A stretch of DNA of 64,000 bases from Burkholderia sp. USMB20 (lineage in GTDB: Bacteria; Pseudomonadota; Gammaproteobacteria; Burkholderiales; Burkholderiaceae): positions 1-64,000 of the forward strand of contig NZ_JTAN02000002.1 of the NCBI RefSeq assembly GCF_000949135.2, given 5' to 3'. Below the pieces are notes generated by a model. That model was given only the letters and a program-made list of their open reading frames with translations. It did not search any database and had not been told where the DNA came from. The translations under genes were made by a program, and so were the position numbers. Numbering within the stretch: position 1 is the stretch's first letter; every line of letters starts with the position of its first letter. This document shows positions 14,794 to 22,658 of the stretch, piece by piece.

Positions 14794-16077
14794 ATGAACA
14801 GCTTCAGCAATGACGCCTTCGGCGCAGGGCACGACCACATCTTTCTCGGCGCCGCGCACGAGCAGAACGAACGCCGGACCTGGATGGTCATCGCGCTGTG
14901 CGCGGCGATGATGGTGGCGGAGATCGTCGGCGGGTCCCTGTTCGGTTCGCTGGCACTGATCGCGGACGGCCTGCACATGTCGACGCACGCGGGCGCGATG
15001 CTGATCGCCGCGCTCGCCTATACCTACGCGCGCAAGCATGCGCGCGACCCGCGCTTCGTGTTCGGCACGGGCAAGCTCGGCGATCTCGCGGGTTTCACGA
15101 GCGCGATCGTGCTCGCGATGATCGCGCTGCTGATCGGGTACGAGGCGGTCGCACGCCTGCTCGCGCCGGTCCCGATTCATTTCGGCGAGGCGATTCCGAT
15201 CGCGGTTGCCGGCTTGCTCGTCAACATCGCGAGCGTGTGGCTGCTGAGCGGCGACCATCATGGCCACGGTCATGGTCATCATCACGGGCATGGTCATGAC
15301 GATCACGACGATCACGCGCACGACCACGAACAGGAAGCGCACCAGATCTTCGATCAGCAGGGCGTATTCGTCGTGTCGGTGTTCGAGGAGGGCGTTCCGC
15401 CGGTGTTCCGCGTCGCGCCTGCGACGCGCGAGACGAAGCTCGTCGATTCGAGCACGGTGTCGGTGACGACGATCCGCCCGGACGGCAGCCGTCAGGTGTT
15501 CGCGATGCAAAGTCGCGGCGGCTATCTGGAGTCGACCGAAGCCATTCCCGAGCCGCATGAATTCAACGCGATCGTCCGGCTGAACGGCCGCGAGCACGAA
15601 CTGGCGTTCGAGGAGCACGACCACGGCACGTCCGCGGCGGCGGCGCGCGATCACAACATCCGCTCCGCGTACATCCACGTGATCGCCGACGCGGCCGTCT
15701 CCGTCCTGACGATCGTCGGGCTGCTGCTCGCGCGGGCGTTCGGCTGGGTCTGGATGGATCCGCTGGCCGGCATCATCGGCGCGCTGGTGATCGCGAACTG
15801 GTCGTACGGCCTGATGCGCGATACGGGCGGGATCCTGCTCGACATGAATTCGGATCGCCGCCTGACGGACAACGTGCGCGGTGCGATCGAAGGCACGGGC
15901 GACCGGGTCGGCGACCTGCATGTGTGGCGGCTCGGGCCGGGACACATGAGCGCGGTCGTGTCGGTGGTGACGGACGATCCGAAGCGCGATGCGCGCTTCT
16001 ATCACGGCGTGCTGCAGCGGTTCAGGAACCTGTCGCACGTGACCGTCGAAGTCGTGCCCGCGACGCGAGGGCGATGA
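14794..16077 (+). CDS. dmeF: cobalt/nickel efflux CDF transporter DmeF
   Basis: This 427-residue inner-membrane cation-diffusion-facilitator has about six transmembrane helices. A long His/Asp-rich cytoplasmic loop (about residues 153-180, HGHGHHHGHGHDDHDDHAHDHE) is typical of DmeF/ZitB-like exporters. The loop continues into a roughly 100-residue insertion (about 180-285) before helices 5-6, longer than in ordinary CDF proteins. The metal-binding HMSTHAG segment in helix 2 is present. ATG 14794 has a CCGGAGGCGG ribosome-binding site; a longer frame upstream overlaps dmeR and is not used. Partnership with an RcnR-type repressor supports Co/Ni export. Confidence 0.92.
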   Translation: MNSFSNDAFGAGHDHIFLGAAHEQNERRTWMVIALCAAMMVAEIVGGSLFGSLALIADGLHMSTHAGAMLIAALAYTYARKHARDPRFVFGTGKLGDLAGFTSAIVLAMIALLIGYEAVARLLAPVPIHFGEAIPIAVAGLLVNIASVWLLSGDHHGHGHGHHHGHGHDDHDDHAHDHEQEAHQIFDQQGVFVVSVFEEGVPPVFRVAPATRETKLVDSSTVSVTTIRPDGSRQVFAMQSRGGYLESTEAIPEPHEFNAIVRLNGREHELAFEEHDHGTSAAAARDHNIRSAYIHVIADAAVSVLTIVGLLLARAFGWVWMDPLAGIIGALVIANWSYGLMRDTGGILLDMNSDRRLTDNVRGAIEGTGDRVGDLHVWRLGPGHMSAVVSVVTDDPKRDARFYHGVLQRFRNLSHVTVEVVPATRGR

Positions 16078-16256
16078 GCATGGCGGTCAAGTCCCCTTGC
16101 GTCGACGTGTGTTCGTTCGACGGTCGCACCGGCTATTGCGTGGCATGCCTGCGAACGCGCGACGAAGCGCGCGACTGGAAGAAGATGACGGATCACCGGC
16201 GCCATCAGATCGTGAACGACCGCGCGCGGCGGCATGCGAAGCTGACGCGGGCTTGA
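16074..16256 (+). CDS. DUF1289 family small protein
   Basis: This 60-residue protein has the DUF1289 pattern of conserved cysteines: SPCVDVCSFDGRTGYCVACLRTRDE, then W, then a basic tail. Its ATG overlaps the dmeF stop codon (ATGA), so it is the third gene of the cobalt/nickel operon. The four Cys residues suggest metal or Fe-S binding, but no function is established. Confidence 0.8.
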   Translation: MSMAVKSPCVDVCSFDGRTGYCVACLRTRDEARDWKKMTDHRRHQIVNDRARRHAKLTRA

Positions 16257-16531
16257 AGTCGAGGTATGCGCGAAGTCGCGCGTACGGCTGCAGCAGATTG
16301 AACGCGCGGCGGACGGGACGAAGGATCGGGGCGATGCGCGTGCCGACCGCGTCGCTTGCTTCAACCGGCCCCGCCACGCCGGTGCATGCCCGACGAACGC
16401 GTTTGCCGGACGATGTACGCCGTCCGCGCGCCGTCACGCGGATCAGGACGCTCGTGATCCGATATTGCCGAGGCGGCGGTCGGTGACGGTCGTCGATCCG
16501 CCCGGCACGCCTCGTCGGAACTGCGCCGCTT

Positions 16532-18679
16532 CTACATCTCGTATCGCAACGTCGCCATGACGCTGCGCGGCGCCCCCGGCATGTTGAGGTTCGGGTTCGA
16601 GCCGTGGGCCGACACGATATAGCCCTTGTTGAACAGGTTGTAGAGGTTCAACTGGAGCGACATCGGTCCGTGCGCATACCAGGCCATCATGTCGGCCGTC
16701 ACGTAACCCGGCAGCGTCACCGTGTTCTGCGGATCGGCCATGCGCGCGCCGACGAGGTTCAGGCCGCCGCCAATGCCGAAGCCGCTGCCGAGATTCTTGG
16801 TGAGCCACAGGTTGCCGGAGTGGCGCGGGGTCAGGGTGGCGCGCTTGCCCTGCAACGCGGCCGTCGACTGGGTGACGGTGGCATCGAGGTAGGCATAGCC
16901 CGCGAGCACGCGCCAGCCGTGGCCGAGTTCCGCCGCCCCGCTGAGTTCCACGCCGTCGGTCCGCTGCTCGCCGATCGGAATCAGCGCTGTGTTGCTTGCA
17001 TTGGCGACCTTGATGTTGCTGCGGTCCAGCCGGAACACCGAGATCGTCGTGGTGGCCTTGCCGCCGAGCCAGTCGTACTTCGCGCCGATCTCGGTGTTGG
17101 TCGTGGTTTCCGGAGCGAGTTCGGCATTGTTGGCCGCCAGCGAGAACGCTTCGCCGGAAGGCTGGAACGAGCGGCTCCACGACACGTAGTACGACTGCGT
17201 TCGGGTGGGCTGCCAGACGAGACCCACGCGCGGGCTCCACGCCGTATCGGTGCGCGACAGGCCCGGCTGCTTCGGACGGCGGTCGAGCGTCTCCTGCTCG
17301 AAGCGATCGTAGCGGATGCCGAGCAGCGCCTTCCACTGCTCGTTGAAGCTGATCAGGTCCTGCGTGTAGAACCCGAGGGTCTTGAAGATGCCGAGGTTGT
17401 TGGCCGTCGGCGTGGTCGACGTGTGCAGCGGCAGCGTCGGAAGGGCGGGCGCGAACAGGTCGAAATTCATCGGCTTGCCGTTCGCGCCGGTGACGGGCGC
17501 CGAGTAGCTGACGAGATCCTTGTTCTGCTGGCCGAATTCCATCCCGTACAGCAACTCGTGCTTCATGCCGAACAGCGTGGCCTTCTGCGTGAGATCGGTC
17601 TGGTTGAACCAGCCGTGTTCCTCGCGATAGACGTTGCCGTGATTCAGCGTGAACGTCCGGGCCGCCTCGTTGACGCTGCCGACCAGCGTGTTGTTCCGGT
17701 CGAGCGAGTAGTGATAGTAGCGGGTGGCGTTCCGGATCGACCATTGGTCGTTGAACTCGTGCTTGATCGTCGCGGTACTCGAATAGACCCGCGATCGCGT
17801 ATAGTCCACGTCGCCGGCGTTCGCCGCGCCGTAATACGCGGATGCCGGCACGTCGACCGGTCGTCCGTGATAGGCCGGAATGCCGAAGTCCGTCACGCGA
17901 CGATCTTCGAGGTAGTCCGCCTGCAGCAGGACCGTCGTCTTCGGCGCGATGCGAAACTCGAACGACGGCGCGACCGCCGTGCGATTCAGGAACTGTTGCG
18001 AGCGATAGCTCTTCGCTTCCTCGTGTGCCCCGGTGATCCGGAAGGCGGCCGCGCCGTTCGCGAGGACGCGCCCGACGTCGGCCTCCACCCGGCGATCGGC
18101 CCACGAACCGTAGCTGATCCCGAAGTTGGTCACGTCGATCCCGGGTTTTTTCGTCACGCGATTGATCAGTCCACCTGACGATCCGCGGCCGTAAAGAACG
18201 GCAGCCGGGCCCTTGACCACTTCCACCCGGTCGACGTTCGAGAGATCCCGGAAATACAGGGCATCGTCGCGAATGCCGTCGACGAACTGGTCGGCAATCG
18301 CGGAGAAGCCGCGAATGGTGACCTGGTCGCGCTGGCCGTCGCCGGTCGAGAACCCGACGCCCGCGACGTTCTTCAGCACGTCCTGCAGCGAGTTCGCATG
18401 CTGGTCGCGCATCACTTCGGCCGTGACCACGTTCACCGTCTGCGGGATATCGCGCAGCGGCGCGTCGATCCTGGTGGCGCTGACCGCGTTCGTCGGGTTG
18501 TAGCCTTCGCCCGGATCGCGGAGCGCGCTGGCGTTCACCGACACCGCCGGCAACACGTCGGTGGCCGTGCCGGTCGGTGCACTTGCGTTTTCCTGTGCGA
18601 AGGCCGCGCCGACCATGATCGGCTGGCACGCGATGGCGGCCAGAATGGCCCGTCGCGCCGGGTGCAACACGTGTTTCAT
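16532..18679 (-). CDS. TonB-dependent siderophore receptor
   Basis: This 715-residue outer-membrane protein begins with a signal peptide (residues 1-28, ending AAFA). A plug domain follows (about 60-165; VEVVKGPAAVLYGRGSSGGLINRVTK), then a 22-strand barrel with the usual aromatic-rich strands. It resembles the Fiu-like catecholate receptor class. It transports ferric siderophore with energy from TonB-ExbBD encoded elsewhere. A possible Fur site lies about 50 bp upstream. No siderophore-biosynthesis genes are adjacent, so it may take up a foreign siderophore. Confidence 0.93.
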   Translation of the reverse strand: MKHVLHPARRAILAAIACQPIMVGAAFAQENASAPTGTATDVLPAVSVNASALRDPGEGYNPTNAVSATRIDAPLRDIPQTVNVVTAEVMRDQHANSLQDVLKNVAGVGFSTGDGQRDQVTIRGFSAIADQFVDGIRDDALYFRDLSNVDRVEVVKGPAAVLYGRGSSGGLINRVTKKPGIDVTNFGISYGSWADRRVEADVGRVLANGAAAFRITGAHEEAKSYRSQQFLNRTAVAPSFEFRIAPKTTVLLQADYLEDRRVTDFGIPAYHGRPVDVPASAYYGAANAGDVDYTRSRVYSSTATIKHEFNDQWSIRNATRYYHYSLDRNNTLVGSVNEAARTFTLNHGNVYREEHGWFNQTDLTQKATLFGMKHELLYGMEFGQQNKDLVSYSAPVTGANGKPMNFDLFAPALPTLPLHTSTTPTANNLGIFKTLGFYTQDLISFNEQWKALLGIRYDRFEQETLDRRPKQPGLSRTDTAWSPRVGLVWQPTRTQSYYVSWSRSFQPSGEAFSLAANNAELAPETTTNTEIGAKYDWLGGKATTTISVFRLDRSNIKVANASNTALIPIGEQRTDGVELSGAAELGHGWRVLAGYAYLDATVTQSTAALQGKRATLTPRHSGNLWLTKNLGSGFGIGGGLNLVGARMADPQNTVTLPGYVTADMMAWYAHGPMSLQLNLYNLFNKGYIVSAHGSNPNLNMPGAPRSVMATLRYEM

Positions 18680-18721
18680 TTCCCAACCTGCCCTGTGTAA
18701 TGATTCGTAATCTCGAAACGC

Positions 18722-18740
18722 GACGCATTATCATTTGAAA
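18722..18740 (-). promoter_or_regulatory. candidate Fur box
   Basis: The minus strand reads AAATGATAATGCG, matching most of one half of the Fur consensus (GATAATGATAATCATTATC) about 50 bp upstream of the TonB receptor ATG. The second half is poorly conserved. Confidence 0.35.
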
Positions 18741-18759
18741 GGAAGTAAGGGTCAACAAG

Positions 18760-19298
18760 TGTTGCGCGATAACCGGGATTCTTGTTTTTGTCTGATGTTT
18801 GCTGACGCCGAAGGATGCGTTCGTGCCGGATCCGGACGAGCACGGCGTGCGGCCAGGCAATGACGGCGACTGAAGCGCCAGCGGGGCGCGTCGCGCGGGG
18901 AGGTTCGTCGGGATTGATCCGGCACGGTCATCGAACCGTTCGGTATTGCGAGTCTGTCGATCCGACTACGAGGTGGTGACCGGCGGGGCGGCGCGCGTGC
19001 CGGTCTGGCATGGCGCGCTGTATCCTGAAATCTTCCGGCGGCCGTGGCATCTCGTCACGGTCGGTGTCACGAAGCGGTCGGATACTGCCGGCGTGCGCGG
19101 CCTGACGGAACGGGCAGCGGCCGCGCCGCGTGTCGAGGTCGCGGACGGCCCGGGCAGTCGGCACAGTCACGCGAGTCCTGCCGCGCGGTGTGCCGATTAC
19201 CGGCGCTGACGTGTTCCCGCGCCGCGGCGCGCCTGTCCTGTCGGGACAGGGAACCCCGTGGCAAGTCGCACCGCCCGCAACCTCGATGCAGATCGATC
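18760..19298. other. intergenic region, nothing recognised
   Basis: About 540 bp separate the receptor promoter from the plus-strand MFS gene. Open frames here (for example 18946-19209 plus) have no recognised features or good ribosome-binding site. The MFS promoter presumably lies in this stretch. Confidence 0.4.
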
Positions 19299-20504
19299 AT
19301 GAGCGCTCCAACCCCGATTGCCGGCAAGCCTGCGATTCCACGGACCGTGTGGGCCCTGGGCCTCGTGAGCCTCTTCATGGACCTGTCGTCCGAACTGATC
19401 CATGCGCTGTTGCCGATCTATCTGGTGTCGACGATGGGCATGAGCGTCGCCGCGCTCGGCGTGCTCGAAGGGGCGGCCGAAGCGACGGCGATGATCGTCA
19501 AGGTGTTCTCCGGCGCGATCAGCGACTGGCTCGGGCGCCGCAAGGGGCTGCTGCTGATCGGCTATGGCCTCGCGGCGCTGACCAAGCCGTTGTTTCCGCT
19601 GGCGTCCACGCCGGCCGTGGTCGTGACGGCCCGTCTGCTCGACCGCGTCGGCAAGGGAATTCGCGGCGCGCCGCGCGACGCGCTCGTGGCCGACGTCGCA
19701 CCGCCCGAAATCCGCGGCGCCTGCTTCGGCCTGCGTCAGTCGATGGATACCGTGGGCGCGTTTCTCGGGCCGATGCTCGCGATCGTGCTGATGCTCTGGT
19801 TCGAGGACCGCATCCGGACCGTGCTGTGGTTCGCCGTGGTGCCGGCCTTCGTCGCGATCGCATTGATCGTCTTCGGCGTACGGGAGCCCGAGCAGTCGAA
19901 ACCGGACCGGCGCTTTCGCTCGCCGTTGCGCTGGAACGCGCTGCGCGAGTTTCCCCGCGGTTACTGGTTCGTCGTCGCGGCCGGCGCGACGTTTACGCTC
20001 GCGCGCTTCAGCGAGGCATTCCTGGTGCTGCGTGCGCAGCAGACGGGGCTCGATGCGGCATGGATCCCGGGCGTGATGGTCGCGATGAGCGTCGCCTATT
20101 CGGCGTCCGCCTGGCCGGTCGGCATCCTGTCGGACCGGCTCGATCGCCGCGTGCTGCTCGCGGCCGGCATGGTGCTGCTGATCGCGGCCGACCTGCTGCT
20201 CGGCATCGGCACGTCGACGCTCTCGATGTTCGCCGGCGTGGCCGTGTGGGGGCTGCACATGGGCTTCACGCAGGGCATCCTCGCCGCGATGGTGTCGGAA
20301 ACCTCGCCGGCCACGCTGCGCGGGACCGCGTTCGGCGTGTTCAACCTGGTGAGCGGCATCTGCATGCTGCTCGCGAGCAGCATCGCCGGCGCGCTGTGGG
20401 CGCGTTTCGGCGCGTCGGCCACGTTTCTCGCCGGCGCGGCGCTGGTCGTGGTGCCGCTGTGCCTGTGCCGGTTCATGCCGCGACCCGGCACGTCGCCGGC
20501 GTGA
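19299..20504 (+). CDS. MFS transporter
   Basis: This 401-residue protein has about 12 transmembrane helices. The MFS motif between helices 2 and 3 reads SGAISDWLGRRKGLLLIGYG. RLLDRVGKGIRGAPRDALVAD in the first half is characteristic of a group of Proteobacterial MFS proteins of unknown substrate. ATG 19299 is chosen because the upstream in-frame stretch is a non-hydrophobic, shadow-like sequence; its ribosome-binding site is weak. It stands alone between two intergenic regions and could export a drug or a siderophore-related compound. Confidence 0.88.
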   Translation: MSAPTPIAGKPAIPRTVWALGLVSLFMDLSSELIHALLPIYLVSTMGMSVAALGVLEGAAEATAMIVKVFSGAISDWLGRRKGLLLIGYGLAALTKPLFPLASTPAVVVTARLLDRVGKGIRGAPRDALVADVAPPEIRGACFGLRQSMDTVGAFLGPMLAIVLMLWFEDRIRTVLWFAVVPAFVAIALIVFGVREPEQSKPDRRFRSPLRWNALREFPRGYWFVVAAGATFTLARFSEAFLVLRAQQTGLDAAWIPGVMVAMSVAYSASAWPVGILSDRLDRRVLLAAGMVLLIAADLLLGIGTSTLSMFAGVAVWGLHMGFTQGILAAMVSETSPATLRGTAFGVFNLVSGICMLLASSIAGALWARFGASATFLAGAALVVVPLCLCRFMPRPGTSPA

Positions 20505-20570
20505 TGCGTCACGCCGGGGGTTCGCCGACGCCCCGCACAAGGCCGAACTGACGGGCGGGCGCGACGGTGC

Positions 20571-20653
20571 CCGAAGCACGAAGCCCGAAGCCCGAAGCCC
20601 GAAGCCCGAAGCCCGAAGCCCGAAGCCCGAAGCCGAGGCCCGAAGCCCGAAGC
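20571..20653. repeat. heptanucleotide tandem repeat (CCGAAGC)n
   Basis: Seven perfect tandem copies of CCGAAGC occupy 20585-20633. Before them are one perfect and one variant copy (ACGAAGC); after them are a 6-base imperfect unit and two more perfect copies. The tract is intergenic, 66 bp past the MFS stop codon and 242 bp before the symporter ATG. Unit number can vary by slipped-strand mispairing. Confidence 0.9.
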
Positions 20654-20895
20654 CCCAGACCGGCGAAGCCCCACTCCGCCTAGTTCCGCGCGTCGCATTC
20701 CGCCCTTAGCTTTCAGATTTGAAAGATTGTCCGGCGTTTGCGATAGAATGCGTCCCCTGTTCGCCGTGGCCATGCCCACGGACGGGCTCCGGCATTCGAA
20801 AACGGCGCGCACCGCGCTCGCGGAATTCCATCCCCGTTTCAATGCCGGCGATCGACCTGCCGTTGGAAACACCCGTTCTGTAATTTGGATTGCTA

Positions 20896-22203
20896 ATGAA
20901 GAAGAAGCACAACATCACCAAGTACATCGTCATCGCGATGGTGCTTGGCATTGCCGTGGGCTACGCCTGTCATAGCGCGTTTCCCGACCCGAAAATGGCC
21001 AGGGACGTCGCCGGCTACGTGTCGCTGCTGTCCGACGTGTTCCTGCGCCTGATCAAGATGATCATCGCGCCGCTGGTGTTCGCGACGCTGACCGTCGGCA
21101 TCGCGCAGATGGGCGACAGCGGGTCGGTCGGCCGCGTCGGTGTGAAGGCGTTCGGCTGGTTCTTCATCGCGTCGTTCACGTCGCTGCTGCTCGGCCTGAT
21201 CACCGCGACGATCCTGAAGCCGGGCAGCCACCTGAGCCTGCCGCTGCCGGCCGCCGATGCGGCGCTGAACCTGAAGACGGGCGCATTCACGCTGAAGGAT
21301 TTCGTCGTCCACCTGGTGCCGAAATCGATCGCCGAGGCGATGGCGAACAACGAGATCCTGCAGATCGTCGTGTTCTCGATCTTCTTCGGCACCGCGCTGT
21401 CCGCGCTCGGCGACGCCGGCAAGCGCCTGACCGGCGTGATCGACGATCTCGCGCAGGTCATGCTCAAGGTGACGGGCGCGGTGATGTGGTTCGCGCCGGT
21501 CGCGGTGTTCGCGGCGCTGGCGTCGACGATCACGACGGAAGGGCTCGGCATCCTGCTCACGTTCGCGAAGTTCATGGCGAGCTTCTACCTGGCGCTGGCG
21601 CTGCTGTGGGGCGTGCTGACGCTCGCCGGCGTGGCGTTCCTCGGCAAGCGCGCGTTCACGCTGATCCGCCTGATCCGCGAGCCGTTCCTGCTGTCGTTCG
21701 CGACGGCGAGCTCGGAAGCCGCGTATCCGAAGCTGCTCGACGCGCTCGACCGGTTCGGAGTGAATCGCAGGATCTCGAGCTTCGTGCTGCCGATCGGGTA
21801 CTCGTTCAACCTCGACGGCTCGATGATGTACTGCACGTTCGCGGTGCTGTTCATCTCGCAGGTGTACGGGATCGACCTGCCGCTCGGCACGCAGATCACG
21901 ATGCTGTTGATGCTGATGGTGACGTCGAAGGGGATGGCGGGCGTGCCGCGCGCATCGCTGGTCGTGATCGCGGCGACGCTCGGCCAGTTCCATCTGCCGG
22001 AAGCCGGACTGCTGCTGATCATGGGCGTCGACATGTTCCTCGACATGGGGCGCTCGGCCACCAACGCGGTCGGCAACTCGATCGCGGCTGCGGTGGTCGC
22101 GAAGTGGGAAGGCCAGCTCGGCGATTCGCGCGACGACACGGATCCGGACGGCGGCGGCGAGATCAGGCAGGTGGAAGTGCGGGAGACGGCGACGTCCGCG
22201 TGA
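20896..22203 (+). CDS. dicarboxylate/amino-acid:cation symporter (DAACS family)
   Basis: This 435-residue inner-membrane protein has the DctA/GltP fold. The signature segments are the serine-rich reentrant loop LSFATASSEAAYPKLLDAL, the NMDG-like PIGYSFNLDGSMMYCTFAVLF, and MGVDMFLDMGRSATNAVGN near the C-terminus. It imports C4-dicarboxylates or glutamate/aspartate with protons or Na+. The ATG at 20896 begins MKKKHN; a TTG six bases upstream is possible. The gene is followed by two strong hairpins and is monocistronic. Confidence 0.93.
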   Translation: MKKKHNITKYIVIAMVLGIAVGYACHSAFPDPKMARDVAGYVSLLSDVFLRLIKMIIAPLVFATLTVGIAQMGDSGSVGRVGVKAFGWFFIASFTSLLLGLITATILKPGSHLSLPLPAADAALNLKTGAFTLKDFVVHLVPKSIAEAMANNEILQIVVFSIFFGTALSALGDAGKRLTGVIDDLAQVMLKVTGAVMWFAPVAVFAALASTITTEGLGILLTFAKFMASFYLALALLWGVLTLAGVAFLGKRAFTLIRLIREPFLLSFATASSEAAYPKLLDALDRFGVNRRISSFVLPIGYSFNLDGSMMYCTFAVLFISQVYGIDLPLGTQITMLLMLMVTSKGMAGVPRASLVVIAATLGQFHLPEAGLLLIMGVDMFLDMGRSATNAVGNSIAAAVVAKWEGQLGDSRDDTDPDGGGEIRQVEVRETATSA

Positions 22204-22228
22204 TTTCCCCGTTTCAAATGAAATGATC

Positions 22229-22305
22229 TGCACCGGCCTGGATTCGACCTGGATACAGGCCGGTGCAATATCTGCCGGCAATACCCGCCGGCAGTTGTTC
22301 CTTTA
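22229..22305 (+). terminator. tandem hairpins after the symporter gene
   Basis: TGCACCGGCCTG (22229-22240) pairs perfectly with CAGGCCGGTGCA (22256-22267). CTGCCGGC (22272-22279) then pairs with GCCGGCAG (22287-22294), and TTGTTCCTTT follows. The T tract is imperfect, so termination is likely but not certain. Confidence 0.6.
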
Positions 22306-22658
22306 CCTGCCTGTGGCGATTTTCCCGATTCGCCGAAAAACCTCCCCATTCCCGATACGCCGCATTCGGACCCGCGGTGATATTCCCGTCGGCGAACGCC
22401 GGATTTCCTCGATATCAAGGTACGCGCGTAAGTGGTCATTCACTCTCGCGCAATCGCGTGCGCCGTCTGCGCCGTCGGTCCGCAATTTTTTTCGATTTAT
22501 ATAACGCTATTCTCGCTGCAGCCGATTATCGAATGCGCGCGCGATGTAATAGCGACTGCACCGGATGATTTAGGCGGCAGTATTTACGCACTGCCGATTT
22601 CAAACCATCCGGCCGCCCCATCATGTGAATGATTCCACCATTCAGGAGAGCATCAGCC
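22306..22658. other. intergenic promoter region, no gene seen
   Basis: This AT-richer stretch of about 350 bp between the terminator and the secreted propeller gene has no convincing ORF. It presumably carries the promoter of the downstream gene; AT-rich segments around 22485-22510 are candidates, but no clear -35/-10 pair is claimed. Confidence 0.4.

Noticed and set aside
16443-18860. A longer minus-strand frame overlapping the TonB receptor in another phase
   Set aside because: The receptor frame has the signal peptide, plug and barrel motifs; the longer frame has none.
20096-20872. A minus-strand ORF running through the heptamer repeat (possible phase-variable gene)
   Set aside because: It is a shadow of the MFS gene and its translation has no recognisable features; the repeat is treated as intergenic.
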